From Rhizobium leguminosarum (GTDB lineage: Bacteria; Pseudomonadota; Alphaproteobacteria; Rhizobiales; Rhizobiaceae): a stretch of DNA of 64,000 bases. The position numbers and the translations under genes were made by a program. The DNA lies in contig NZ_CP016288.1 of the NCBI RefSeq assembly GCF_001679785.1, forward strand, positions 124,001 to 188,000, given 5' to 3'. Positions 42,673-51,431 of this stretch are shown piece after piece. How positions within the stretch are numbered: position 1 is the first letter of the stretch; each line of letters starts with the position of its first letter. The notes beneath the pieces are model-generated. The model searched no databases, was not told the DNA's origin, and saw only the letters and a list, made by a program, of their open reading frames with translations.

Positions 42673-43134
42673 CTATCGCTTTTTTTGGAAAAGCACCCAG
42701 ACCGCAAATGCCTTCCGGTCCGATCGTGGCGCGGAGGCAAGGTCCTTGATGGCCTGCTCGCAGTTGTCGATTAGTACGAGGACTTCGGCGCGGACATAAC
42801 GCGCGAGCGGGTCATAGTCGGCGCGGTGGCGCTCTTCCTGCAGGATCACGAACGTGTCTGCAAACGAGACTATATTACCGGGAAATCCCCGGCCCGCTGC
42901 AGCCTTGCAGGAATTCTTCGCGACCCCATGTTCGAGAGTCCGATAGACCTGCGCCCAGGCCGGCTCGCTCCGTGTATCGCCAGTTCCCACGAGCAGGTCG
43001 GCACAGTCACGCGCGAGGGCGTGGAACAGGGCATAGTAAGCCGTGCTCACACCGCGCTTCAGGTCAGATTGGCGCGGACGCTGTGGGCTTGCTTTTGCGA
43101 GCCGCCGTGCTGTAGCGATCAGATCGTGCGACAC
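42673..43134 (-). CDS. HEPN-domain protein, probable toxin
   Basis: The 153-aa protein shows the HEPN pattern of helices: SDLKRGVSTAYYALFHALARDCADLL, followed near residue 108 by EERHRADYDPLARY, which holds the Arg/His/Asp residues expected at the HEPN active site. HEPN proteins are often ribonucleases in toxin-antitoxin or antiviral systems. It lies 3 nt after a 97-aa gene on the same strand, so the pair is one operon. The partner is not the usual MNT nucleotidyltransferase. Confidence 0.7.
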   Translation of the reverse strand: MSHDLIATARRLAKASPQRPRQSDLKRGVSTAYYALFHALARDCADLLVGTGDTRSEPAWAQVYRTLEHGVAKNSCKAAAGRGFPGNIVSFADTFVILQEERHRADYDPLARYVRAEVLVLIDNCEQAIKDLASAPRSDRKAFAVWVLFQKKR

Positions 43135-43137
43135 GGC

Positions 43138-43431
43138 TTAACTTGCGATCTTCTGCTGCTCGTCGAAATGGTGTCGGATATGCGGGAACCGCGTCTCGCC
43201 AAGCGCGCTCAATGCTTTGCGGACCTCGGTCGAGAGCCCGTAGGTGAGCTTCGAACTAATCGGCTTGTCCGAGTAGACATACTTCACATCGACGAGCAGA
43301 ATCGGGTCGCCATCGCTATCATGTTCCGCGCGGATGTCAGCTCCCGAAAAGCCTGCCGGACCAAGACGGTCGCGAAGCACCTTTTCGACGGCACTTTTGG
43401 TCGTGTTCGATATGGTCTGTTCGTCGCTCAT
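43138..43431 (-). CDS. 97-aa partner of the HEPN protein, possible antitoxin
   Basis: The start is placed at ATG 43431 (MSDEQTISNTTKSAVEKVLR), as the longer frame covers sequence without coding character. The product has an N-terminal helical part, DIRAEHDSDGDPILLVDVKYVY (beta strands) and a basic Arg/His C-terminus (RFPHIRHHFDEQQKIAS). I do not recognise the family. Gene order (small gene first, HEPN second, 3-nt gap) is that of an antitoxin-toxin operon. Confidence 0.6.
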   Translation of the reverse strand: MSDEQTISNTTKSAVEKVLRDRLGPAGFSGADIRAEHDSDGDPILLVDVKYVYSDKPISSKLTYGLSTEVRKALSALGETRFPHIRHHFDEQQKIAS

Positions 43432-43657
43432 GCCAGCAATATAGTGGATTCTGTCCAAGATGCCACTCCTGTGCTGGCGAAGCCTCTGCATAAAGCGCCG
43501 CACGCCCGTTACAGAAGGTAAATGGAAATGAAGCGCAATCCATTCCTTGAGATCGATTGTTCCAATACACATTTCTGCAGCAGGATGTGCGCAGCGATCA
43601 AGGATCCAGACTATCGCAGAACCACCACGCAGGAAACGATAGAGGGGCTGAGACGAT

Positions 43658-44164
43658 ATGACGAAACCTTGGATGGTCAGCCGTGGCCCAATCGTGGCAG
43701 CAGATATCGATATCCGGAAAGCTGAGGCGATTAATGCCCTGCTTGTCCGTCCGATCGGTATCCTCCCTAGCAAACTTGGCGATCATATCCGACCTTTCGC
43801 AATTGGCCTTTTTGAGGAAATACGCGCGCTCCTGAAGCCGGGTGTTGGTGTGACGACGCTGCGGCGTGCTGTAGCCGCCTTCGTGCATTCAAAGCGTTAC
43901 TACTTTGCGAGCGCCCAGCCGGACTCCTTCCGCCACGACATTGATGGCAGACAGTTAGAGCCAATGAGCGACGACGACCGTATGACAGCACAGAACCGCT
44001 TTCTGGCGCTGAAGCAAAAGACGGCCGCCGACGCCGATGGCAGGTCCGATTCGTCTTCTTCCTCCCCTCCCCCCGCTGCGTCGGCGATGACGAAAAGCGA
44101 GCAGATACGCGCGGCCCTTCTTGGCAGAGGCAAGTCGCAGCGCTCCTCGTCAACCGCTTTCTGA
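43658..44164 (+). CDS. ProQ/FinO-family RNA chaperone
   Basis: The 168-aa protein has the FinO/ProQ core: PIGILPSKLGDHIRPFAIGL, LRRAVAAFVHSKRYYFASAQ and FRHDIDGRQLEPMSDDDR. A disordered tail with a run of serines and prolines follows. FinO proteins stabilise antisense RNAs that repress conjugation, and ProQ binds many small RNAs. The location 2.4 kb from repC, with its antisense ctRNA, makes plasmid RNA targets plausible. GAGGGGCTGAGACG precedes the ATG. Confidence 0.85.
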   Translation: MTKPWMVSRGPIVAADIDIRKAEAINALLVRPIGILPSKLGDHIRPFAIGLFEEIRALLKPGVGVTTLRRAVAAFVHSKRYYFASAQPDSFRHDIDGRQLEPMSDDDRMTAQNRFLALKQKTAADADGRSDSSSSSPPPAASAMTKSEQIRAALLGRGKSQRSSSTAF

Positions 44165-44444
44165 TCGGCGAACAATGACCGTTACATCTTGGTTGCTAGA
44201 GACTGGCGACTTATCCAATCAGGTTCGGCGTGCTTTATCTTGACGAACATGGTCGAAGCACATCTGGCGTCCCGGTCCGGGCGTTCTGCTTCGTGAGTAC
44301 GAAAGGGAAGGATCGCAAGATCGAAGCCTGCATTTTCTGCGCGTGGCCATGAAGAACTGTCGCGCCTTCCTACAGCCTTGGGCAAAATGGCTTCAAAACG
44401 AACGATGACGGGCGGGCTTCACCGTCGCCAGATCGGCTTTGAAA

Positions 44445-44461
44445 GTCCGTTTGGAACGGAC
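44445..44461. promoter_or_regulatory. inverted repeat upstream of abiE (site 1)
   Basis: GTCCGTT-TGG-AACGGAC, a perfect 7-bp dyad 63 bases before the abiEi start codon. AbiEi antitoxins bind inverted repeats in their own promoter in known systems, so this is a candidate operator. Confidence 0.55.
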
Positions 44462-44490
44462 ACTTTTCCTCTTTTATAAAGTCTCCTTGC

Positions 44491-44509
44491 GCACCACTTT
44501 TAAAGGTGC
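44491..44509. promoter_or_regulatory. inverted repeat upstream of abiE (site 2)
   Basis: GCACC-N9-GGTGC with an AT-rich centre (ACTTTTAAA), immediately before the start region of abiEi. It may be a second operator or overlap the promoter. The two sites have different sequence, which makes a common protein less certain. Confidence 0.4.
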
Positions 44510-44523
44510 CATTTTTGTCCGTC

Positions 44524-45360
44524 ATGAGCGAACAAAAGCGCGATAAGTTAAAGTCGATGCTGGATGAGGTCCCGGCAGGCTTCATCGTGGATTCTGCATG
44601 GATGCGGAAAATGGAAATCCGCCGGAGTTCGACACATGACTATCTCCGCCGAGGCTGGCTCGAGCCCGTCATGCATGGCGTTTATCGGCGTCCCTCGGGG
44701 CGGGATGGTTCGGCAGAAGAACGCATCGACTGGCGCATTGCGGTCATGTCTGCACAGACGATCATGAATTACCCGTTCCATATCGGCGGCCGCACGGCGC
44801 TCGGACTTCGCGGGCATGTGCATTACCTGGCGCTAGGGGCCGCCGAAAAAATCTTCATCTATGGCGATGCTCCCCGATGGCTCGCGAACCTCCCCACCAA
44901 TGGCCTCCCCGTCCTGCGCAGCACGCGACTCTTCAAGACGGCAAATCTTGGGATCGAACCACTGGCGGCTGAACCGGACGGCAACGCCATCCTGTTTCTA
45001 CAGAACTGGACGATACGCGCTTCAACGCCGGAGCGGGCCATCCTCGAAGCGCTGGACGAACTGCCGGACAACGAAGGCTTTCATAACCTCGATACGATCT
45101 TCGAGGGTCTGACCAACCTGCGCCCGCGCCGTATCACCGAGCTTCTGGCCGACTGCACCAAGGTCCAGGTGAAAAGGCTTTTTTTCGTCTTTGCCGACCG
45201 CCACGAGCATGCTTGGCTCAAGCATGTCGACCGATCGATCATCGATCTTGGAAGCGGCGACCGATCATTCATCAAGGGCGGGAAACTGCATCCCACATAC
45301 CGTATCACCGTTCCGGAAGAGTATCTTCCTGGGAAGCCGGAGGGCAACGATGGCCCGTGA
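44524..45360 (+). CDS. abiEi: AbiEi-type antitoxin
   Basis: ATG 44524 (MSEQKRDKLKSMLDE) gives 278 aa. The N-terminal winged helix (RRSSTHDYLRRGWLEPVMHGVYRRP) and the AbiEi core with TIMNYPFHIGGRTALGLRGHVHYL, RASTPERAILEALDELP and LKHVDRSIIDLGSGDRSFIKGGK fit the AbiEi family with an alpha-helical C-terminal domain. It should repress its operon and block the toxin in a type IV manner. It overlaps abiEii by 11 nt. Confidence 0.9.
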   Translation: MSEQKRDKLKSMLDEVPAGFIVDSAWMRKMEIRRSSTHDYLRRGWLEPVMHGVYRRPSGRDGSAEERIDWRIAVMSAQTIMNYPFHIGGRTALGLRGHVHYLALGAAEKIFIYGDAPRWLANLPTNGLPVLRSTRLFKTANLGIEPLAAEPDGNAILFLQNWTIRASTPERAILEALDELPDNEGFHNLDTIFEGLTNLRPRRITELLADCTKVQVKRLFFVFADRHEHAWLKHVDRSIIDLGSGDRSFIKGGKLHPTYRITVPEEYLPGKPEGNDGP

Positions 45361-46267
45361 CCAGTATATTTCCCAGCTCGAGCTCCTCGTCCAGGCTTTG
45401 CCGATGATTGCCGACGAACCAGTTTTCGCCTTGAAGGGCGGAACCGCCATCAATCTCTTCTACAGAGATCTCCCGCGTCTCTCGGTCGATATCGACCTGA
45501 CCTACCTTCCGCTCAAACCAAGGGACGAGAGTTTGGCCGAAATCGACGCGGCCCTCGACCGGATCGCTGGGGAGGTCGAAAGGATCAAGGGTGTCCGGGC
45601 TACGCGAATAGCGGGCGGTGGCGGCGGCGATACGCGCGTCGAGGTGAGGCGGGGCCAGACCGCAATCAAGATCGAAACCTCTCCGGTCGCCCGCGGCACG
45701 GTGCACCCCGTCGAACGACGCAGAGTCAGCGAGCGAGTCGAAGATCAATTTGGTTTTGCAGAAATGCAGGTTGTCGCCTTCGAAGACCTCTTCGGCGGCA
45801 AGATGCATGCAGCGGTCGATCGCCAGCATCCGCGCGATCTCTTCGATATCAAGTTGCTTTATGAAAACGAGGGACTGACCGACCCGCTGTTTCGCACCTT
45901 CCTCGTCTACGTGGCGAGTTCCGGACGCCCGCCCCACGAATTGCTGCAGCCCAATAGGGCCGACGTCGCGCATGTCTTCAATCAAGAATTCGATGGGATG
46001 ACAATCGAGAAGGTCTCGCTGGACGAATTGCTGGACGTCCGGGAGCGGCTCCTGAAGGACATCCAGGCGCGCCTTGATGACAAGGCCCGCACGTTTCTGC
46101 TGTCCCTTCACGATGGTGACCCCGACTTCGAGGTTATCGGCTTGCCGCACGCCCTCGCCTTGCCGGCCGTCCGCTGGAAGATCCTCAACCTGCAAAGACT
46201 AAAGAACGACAATCCGCCGAAACACGCCGAACAGCGCGGGGAGATCGAGCGCCTCTTCACACGATGA
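45350..46267 (+). CDS. abiEii: AbiEii-type nucleotidyltransferase toxin
   Basis: Start ATG 45350 (MARDQYISQLELLVQ), 305 aa. The nucleotidyltransferase motif is complete: ALKGGTAINLFYRDLPRLSVDIDLTYL (GG at 30-31, acidic residues 47 and 49), then KIETSPVARG and DLFGGKMHAAVDRQHPRDLFDIKLL. AbiEii proteins modify a cellular target, reported to be tRNA in some systems, and stop growth on phage infection. The pair would protect or stabilise the plasmid. No inactivating change is seen. Confidence 0.92.
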   Translation: MARDQYISQLELLVQALPMIADEPVFALKGGTAINLFYRDLPRLSVDIDLTYLPLKPRDESLAEIDAALDRIAGEVERIKGVRATRIAGGGGGDTRVEVRRGQTAIKIETSPVARGTVHPVERRRVSERVEDQFGFAEMQVVAFEDLFGGKMHAAVDRQHPRDLFDIKLLYENEGLTDPLFRTFLVYVASSGRPPHELLQPNRADVAHVFNQEFDGMTIEKVSLDELLDVRERLLKDIQARLDDKARTFLLSLHDGDPDFEVIGLPHALALPAVRWKILNLQRLKNDNPPKHAEQRGEIERLFTR

Positions 46268-46446
46268 TGGGCCTTTAGCCGATCTGTAGGATCGATGATC
46301 CGAGACTGGCTCGCTTCTCCTACCGCCAGGCGCCGCGCCTATCGGAGATCACCCCTCGGTCTTCCTCGAAGGCCGTACTCCCAGCTGGTGATTTCGCTGC
46401 AAAATATCGAAATTCAAAAATCAAACGACTACAAGGGTTTAGGAGC

Positions 46447-46462
46447 GTTGGTCGCGACCAAC
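46447..46462. promoter_or_regulatory. parS partition site
   Basis: GTTGGTCGCGACCAAC is a perfect 16-bp palindrome and an exact match to the repABC parS consensus GTT-N4-GC-N4-AAC. It lies 66 bp beyond the repC stop, one of the known positions for parS in this plasmid family. RepB should bind here. Confidence 0.85.
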
Positions 46463-46527
46463 TTTTCTACGGAGCCTTTGGGAGGGCAAACGTCACCGCG
46501 GTTCTCTTCGAAATGGCCCGGCCGCCC

Positions 46528-47742
46528 CTACCCCGCTCTCGTTTGCGCCAGACCATTCGCCTTCAACAAGGCCATGATCATGGGTCCCAGTGAAAATTCG
46601 CCTCGCTCAGACCGCCGCGTGAGATCCCGCAAGTATCCGCCCGGAGAATTGATCATGTTTGCTCGCTCCAGGATGCCGGCAACCGCGACCGCCGCATTTT
46701 CCGGCCCCATGATCTCACACGCCTCCTGATACGCCGACGGGCTGATCCCCAGCATCGACCGGGCGACGATGGCTGCGGACATCAACTCGCGCCAGGTCCC
46801 GATCGCGCCGCCGGCCCCATAATCGATAACCTGCGGGCAGGCCTTCAACACCAGGCCGAGAGGGAATGCCTTCAACGGTTCTCGCTGGATTCCATCCGCC
46901 CCGCTCGACTTTGCCCCCTGCTCCTTTCTAGAGCTAGGTTCAAAGTCATTAAAGGATTCGGGATTTGAATTCTGTATGTGACGCTCAATATGGGCAGCAT
47001 TGCCGCTGGGATTTTCTGCTTTCTCCTGATTTTCCAGCCGGTTGAGCACTTCCTCTTTCAGCATCTGCATTTCTTCGAGGATTGCGCTTACGTCAGCAGG
47101 CGTTGGCGTGCGTGGCAGTCGCGCAATCAGCCCTACATAAATGCCTTCGATCGCCTGCCAATCGCCTGCCGCTCCTTCTTCCATGGCAGCCGAAATCAGC
47201 TTGCGCACGTCGCGCCGGCAGATCGTCAGATTCTCCTTCATCCTTTTGAAGGCGGCGCGCTCCGCCACGATCTGCTGCGCCAACATGGCGAGCTCTTCCG
47301 CGCGATACAGCAATGGCGAAAGATCGAAACCGAAGGCGCTCTCGATGTCACCCGTGTGGTCTCTGCGTACGTAGCGCTTACCGTTGGCGCTATCTTTTCG
47401 AACGATCAGGCCGGCCTCAACAAGCGCCGCAAGATGCCGTCGGAGGGTGGAACCCGCCATGCCATGGGCACGCAATGACAGCTGAGCGTTCGACGGAAAA
47501 ACGATGAGCGGCGCGTCCTGACGCAAGTCATTTTCCGGATAGAAGCTCAGCAAGGCGTCAAGCACCGCCAGGCTGTTCGACTGAATTCCCAGCAGCGTCA
47601 TTGCCGCAGAAACGTCGCGAAAGACTTTCCACTTCTCTGCCGACTTCCCCGCCTTGATCTCGGCAACAGCTTGCTGCCGTCTAACCAAGGCAAGTGAAAC
47701 CGGCCGCCGCCCAAAGGGCGTCGTCACACTTCCCGTTTGCAT
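46528..47742 (-). CDS. repC: RepC replication initiator
   Basis: The 404-aa protein has the RepC order: MQTGSVTTPFGRRPVSLALVR at the start, then KWKVFRDVSAAMTLLGI, SNAQLSLRAHGMAGSTLRRHLAALVEAGLIVRKDSANGKRYVRR (winged helix, about 88-131), a variable middle and a conserved C-terminal domain (GTWRELMSAAIVARSMLGISPSAYQEA). RepC starts replication at an origin inside its own gene in known repABC plasmids. AAAGGTAAG precedes the ATG. Expression is limited by the antisense RNA encoded just upstream. Confidence 0.96.
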   Translation of the reverse strand: MQTGSVTTPFGRRPVSLALVRRQQAVAEIKAGKSAEKWKVFRDVSAAMTLLGIQSNSLAVLDALLSFYPENDLRQDAPLIVFPSNAQLSLRAHGMAGSTLRRHLAALVEAGLIVRKDSANGKRYVRRDHTGDIESAFGFDLSPLLYRAEELAMLAQQIVAERAAFKRMKENLTICRRDVRKLISAAMEEGAAGDWQAIEGIYVGLIARLPRTPTPADVSAILEEMQMLKEEVLNRLENQEKAENPSGNAAHIERHIQNSNPESFNDFEPSSRKEQGAKSSGADGIQREPLKAFPLGLVLKACPQVIDYGAGGAIGTWRELMSAAIVARSMLGISPSAYQEACEIMGPENAAVAVAGILERANMINSPGGYLRDLTRRSERGEFSLGPMIMALLKANGLAQTRAG

Positions 47743-47801
47743 CGTCTCTTACCTTTCAGCAGGCAATAGAAATTTGCTCACCAAATCGGTGCCAAAGACT
47801 C

Positions 47802-47892
47802 TTGACGAGGATTCGAGGAAATGCGATTCTGTTCGTGCTAAAGAGACAGAAGGGCTTCCGCGACGGCAACGTTGAGGGGGCTCTTTTCTTTT
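47802..47892 (+). ncRNA. antisense ctRNA (incA) between repB and repC
   Basis: The repB-repC gap holds, on the plus strand, a promoter TTGACG (47802-47807), 17-bp spacer and GATTCT (47825-47830). The expected transcript begins near 47837 and ends near the T-run CTCTTTTCTTTT (47881-47892), about 55 nt. In repABC plasmids a ctRNA of this size at this place pairs with the repC leader and sets copy number and incompatibility. The terminator stem is not obvious by eye. Confidence 0.65.
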
Positions 47893-47897
47893 GCGCG

Positions 47898-48923
47898 TTA
47901 CGCTTCCTTCTTCTGTTTCTGTTTCGCACGGTGCGCTTCATAAAGCGTCGGCAATTGCTCGAGCACGAAGGCCGCAAAGTCCGGCGTCGCCTTCCGATCG
48001 ATCATGATTTCCACCTTCGCCTTGCTCTGCTTCACCTGCGCCAGGCGCTCGCCAGCAGGGCTCGCCATGACCTCAGGGAGACCGCGTTCCAACCGGCGCG
48101 GCTTCAGATGCGCAATCAGCGCCTTGAACCGGTCGGCGGATTGAAGCGCCTGAAATTCGCTGGAAAGCACACGTTCGAGGACGTTGTCGGCCGAGGAAGC
48201 CTTTTCGATCAGATCGGCCAGTTCCTGCCAGCTTCTAAGGCCGATGCCGGGGGCAGGGCCGATGGCATCGATCAGGTCCGCGGGAAGAGCTTCGATGATG
48301 GAGAGCATCTTGGAGAGATCGCCCTTGTCGACGGACATCGATGAGATGATCACGTCTCGAGGGAACCGTTCCTTCAGACGGGCGGCAAATCGCGCTTTCT
48401 CAATAAAGGAAAGATCCTGGCGCTCGTTATTTTCCTGGCCTTGGGCAACGACCAGTTGCTCGTCCGTCAGGTCGCGAACAACCGCCTTAACCGCCAGGCC
48501 GAGTTCGGTCACCGCGCGTAAGCGGCGATGACCGAAGGCAACCTCATAGCGGCCGGACTGTTGCGGGTGAGGGCGCACGAGGATCGGCACCTGTTGGCCC
48601 TGTTCCTTGATAGACGCAAGCAGCCCATCAATGTCGCCCGGCATCCGGTCCTGCATGAACGAGGGATCGATGACGTTCGTATCGAGATCGATCACCGCCT
48701 GGCCCTCTGCAAGACGCCGTTCGATTTCTTCGGCTCGTTCCACGCGATCGTTCTGCTCGCGCAAAGCATTGCCGATATTGGCGGTCAGCTTTGTCGCCGG
48801 GTCTCGGTCCTTGCGAGCAACGCCGAGAAGCGGCATGGTTCGGCTCTTTGCCAATTGCGGGTCGTGCGGCGAGGGCGCGGCAGGTACGGTTGCGGAAACG
48901 CCCAAAATGTCCTTTCGGCTCAT
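47898..48923 (-). CDS. repB: RepB partition protein (ParB type)
   Basis: The 341-aa protein starts MSRKDILGVSATVPAAPSPH, with its ATG overlapping the repA stop. The ParB domain is visible from DGLLASIKEQGQQVPILVRP through FGHRRLRAVTELG to QGQENNERQDLSFIEKARFA, followed by a helix-turn-helix region (DVIISSMSVDKGDLSKMLSI). RepB binds parS and works with RepA to segregate the plasmid. The C-terminal basic tail (EAHRAKQKQKKEA) is usual for the family. Confidence 0.96.
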   Translation of the reverse strand: MSRKDILGVSATVPAAPSPHDPQLAKSRTMPLLGVARKDRDPATKLTANIGNALREQNDRVERAEEIERRLAEGQAVIDLDTNVIDPSFMQDRMPGDIDGLLASIKEQGQQVPILVRPHPQQSGRYEVAFGHRRLRAVTELGLAVKAVVRDLTDEQLVVAQGQENNERQDLSFIEKARFAARLKERFPRDVIISSMSVDKGDLSKMLSIIEALPADLIDAIGPAPGIGLRSWQELADLIEKASSADNVLERVLSSEFQALQSADRFKALIAHLKPRRLERGLPEVMASPAGERLAQVKQSKAKVEIMIDRKATPDFAAFVLEQLPTLYEAHRAKQKQKKEA

Positions 48924-50134
48924 GTGGATCTACCCCACGCTTTTTTGATCAAAGATTCGATCTCGTCATTGACGGCATTCATCGCCTCCAAGGCGCGATC
49001 GTATGTCGAACGCGTGAATTGGCCACGCTCGACTTCGAAGAGTGTCTGGTTTGTGAGCCCGGCATCGGAGACAGCAGTCGTCTTCAACATCGGAAAATTG
49101 AGCACGTTCTCGCCGAAGATCGATCGGAGGTAACCGACCATCTGGTTTTGTGGGCCGTCGCTCGGCTCGAAGCGGGTGATAAGATACCGCATCCAGTTGA
49201 AGTTGAACCTGGCGCCGGCATTTTCGATTTCCCGCAGCAGGTTTGACGTCATTGCCAGAAACTGGTTCATCGACATGACATCGAGCATCTGCGGATGCAC
49301 AGTCACCAGGATCGACGTTGCGGCGGTCAGCGCCGAAAGCGTGAGATAGCCGAGTTGGGGAGGGCAGTCGATGACGACGACGTCGTAATTGTCCGCGATG
49401 TCCTCGATGACCTGGCTGATACGCCCGTAGAAAAGCGTATCGCCTTCCTTGCGGCTCATTAGGGCGCGCGGTGTGTCGTGCTCGAACTCCATAAGCTCAA
49501 GATTGCCGGGAATGAGATGGAGATCGGGTATGTACGTTCCCCGGACCACCTCTTCGATCGGGCGCTGCTCTTCATCGTAGCGAATGGCGCCGTAGAGCGT
49601 TTCGTTCGGACCAACATGAATTTCCGGCTGGTTGCCGAACAAGGCGGACAGGCTTGCCTGGGGGTCGAGATCGATCGCGAGCACGCGATATCCCCGCATG
49701 GCAAGATATTGGGCCAGATGTGCCGACGTCGTGGTCTTGCCCGATCCACCCTTGAAATTCATCACGGAGATAACTTGCAACTGCTCGCCATCGCGCCGGT
49801 GGGGCAGGTAGCGCCGATTGCCGCGGCCCACCTGATCCATATGCTTCCGAATCTGATGGATATCCTCGATCGAAAATATACGACGGCCGCCCGCACCCGT
49901 ACTGACGTTCAGTTCCGGCATGTCTGACGCGATTTGGCGAAGATAGGATTCTTTGACGCCGAGAAGCTTGGCGGCCTCCGACGGTCCAAACCCTCGGATC
50001 CCTTTCTCTGCAGACGGCGGAAAGACCTTGACATGATGCGCTTGCAATTGTCCCGACAGGGCCTCAGCATGCCGCTCCATCAAAGCGGTCAATCCTTCGA
50101 TTTCCGGCGCTGTCTTTGCGGCGTTTTTCGCCAT
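48920..50134 (-). CDS. repA: RepA partition ATPase (ParA type)
   Basis: Start at ATG 50134 (MAKNAAKTAPEIEGL), 404 aa; a TTG at 50200 would add 22 residues without a good ribosome site. The N-terminal helix-turn-helix part (GFGPSEAAKLLGVKESYLRQI) is followed by the ParA ATPase with deviant Walker A KGGSGKTT (128-135), LAIDLDPQASLS and VVIDCPPQLGYLT. RepA drives segregation and represses the repABC operon. Confidence 0.96.
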   Translation of the reverse strand: MAKNAAKTAPEIEGLTALMERHAEALSGQLQAHHVKVFPPSAEKGIRGFGPSEAAKLLGVKESYLRQIASDMPELNVSTGAGGRRIFSIEDIHQIRKHMDQVGRGNRRYLPHRRDGEQLQVISVMNFKGGSGKTTTSAHLAQYLAMRGYRVLAIDLDPQASLSALFGNQPEIHVGPNETLYGAIRYDEEQRPIEEVVRGTYIPDLHLIPGNLELMEFEHDTPRALMSRKEGDTLFYGRISQVIEDIADNYDVVVIDCPPQLGYLTLSALTAATSILVTVHPQMLDVMSMNQFLAMTSNLLREIENAGARFNFNWMRYLITRFEPSDGPQNQMVGYLRSIFGENVLNFPMLKTTAVSDAGLTNQTLFEVERGQFTRSTYDRALEAMNAVNDEIESLIKKAWGRST

Positions 50135-50238
50135 CTCATAACCCGTTTCCTGCCAGTGGCGGTTCGAAGCGAAAACTCGAAAGATTTCCGCCGATGGCAA
50201 TAGGCCCCGATTCTGTCAGCCGGGCAAGAGTTTTTTGG

Positions 50239-50253
50239 TTAACAAGCAGTTAA
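50239..50253. promoter_or_regulatory. dyad TTAAC-N5-GTTAA in the repA promoter region
   Basis: A perfect 5-bp inverted repeat about 105 bp upstream of the repA start, in an AT-rich stretch likely to hold the operon promoter. It does not match parS. It could be the RepA operator. Confidence 0.45.
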
Positions 50254-50275
50254 TACACTGACGGTGTTCTTCCTG

Positions 50276-50292
50276 CGAAATCGATGATTTCG
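50276..50292. promoter_or_regulatory. dyad CGAAATC-GAT-GATTTCG upstream of repA
   Basis: A perfect 7-bp inverted repeat in the 400-bp gap between repA and the IS3-family element. No gene is seen in this gap. Role unknown; it may be a second regulatory site of the repABC operon. Confidence 0.4.
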
Positions 50293-50570
50293 AGCCTCGC
50301 ATCCAGGGAAAACAAAGAGATATCTAGCTTCGCGAGAGAAACTGCGGTTCCTCGCCGGCGTTGGAAAAGCGCAAGCCAAAGTGCTCGCTTTATCCAGCCG
50401 TCGTAACTCTTGCCGCGGAACGCGTTGGGGACCTCCGCCGAATCGACCTGTGTTGCCAACGAACTCTATCCCCTGCGGAGCAGAGCAGCGAGGGGAGCTC
50501 TCACTCAAAAGCGTCATTGCGGCTATCGCAGAACTCCGTATGGCCTGCTGCCGGTTTATCGGACACGAGG

Positions 50571-51431
50571 TTAAGCTAATCCCACCTTTGTTTCAAAGTC
50601 ATTGGGGCTGAGATAGCCCAGTGTCGAGTGGCGACGCTTCGGGTTGTAGAAGCGCTCGATGTAATCGAACACATCGGCTCTGGCGTCATTCCTCGTGCGA
50701 TAAACCTTCCGTGCCGTTCTCTCCGTTTTCAGTGAGGAGAAGAAGCTCTCCATTGCAGCGTTGTCCCAGACATTTCCAGAGCGGCTCATCGAGCAGGTGA
50801 TGCCGTGATCTCCCATGAGGCGCTGGAACTGCTCGCTGGTATATTGGCTGCCCTGGTCGGAGTGATGCAGCAGAGCATCTGGTTTTCCTCGACGCCATAT
50901 CGCCATGATCAGCGCATCTGTGACGAGTTGGGCTGTCATGTTGGCATTCATCGACCAGCCGACGACACGGCGTGAGAACAGGTCGATGACGGCTGCGACA
51001 TACAGCCAGCCTTCCGCGGTCCAGATATAGGTGAAGTCAGCCACCCATTTCTGGTTCGGACGGTCTGCCACGAACTGGCGGTCCAGCACGTTAGGCATGA
51101 TGACGGCACGGTCACCGGCATCCTTTGGCAAGCCACGCCGCCTCGGTCTTGCCCTGAGCGCATTCAAGCGCATCAGCCGCTCAATACGATGGAGGCCACA
51201 GGATAACCCTTCCTCCAGCACATCGTGCCAGACCCGTCGGGCACCATAGGTGCGGTCGCTGGACTGGAAACTCTGCTTGATCCTTTCCAGCAGGACCTCG
51301 TCATGGCGTGCATGTTCGCTCGGAGAACGATTGAACCAGGCGTGGAAACCTGAACGAGAAACTCCCAGCGCTTCACAGAGCCATGCCACCGGCCAGATCG
51401 AGCGGTGCTTTGCAACGAACGCGAACTTCAT
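50571..51431 (-). CDS. IS3-family transposase, OrfB (DDE integrase core)
   Basis: The 286-aa frame has HTH_21 (LLERIKQSFQSSDRTYGARR) and the rve integrase core: WVADFTYIWTAEGWLYVAAVIDL (first Asp), LLHHSDQGSQYTSEQF (second Asp) and NVWDNAAMESFFSSLK (Glu). It ends LGYLSPNDFE. The active OrfAB product is made by a -1 frameshift from orfA at the A6G tract (plus-strand T at 51453-51458). Confidence 0.95.
   Translation of the reverse strand: MKFAFVAKHRSIWPVAWLCEALGVSRSGFHAWFNRSPSEHARHDEVLLERIKQSFQSSDRTYGARRVWHDVLEEGLSCGLHRIERLMRLNALRARPRRRGLPKDAGDRAVIMPNVLDRQFVADRPNQKWVADFTYIWTAEGWLYVAAVIDLFSRRVVGWSMNANMTAQLVTDALIMAIWRRGKPDALLHHSDQGSQYTSEQFQRLMGDHGITCSMSRSGNVWDNAAMESFFSSLKTERTARKVYRTRNDARADVFDYIERFYNPKRRHSTLGYLSPNDFETKVGLA

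Noticed and set aside
50239..50253. Second parS site near repA
   Set aside because: TTAAC-N5-GTTAA does not fit GTT-N4-GC-N4-AAC.
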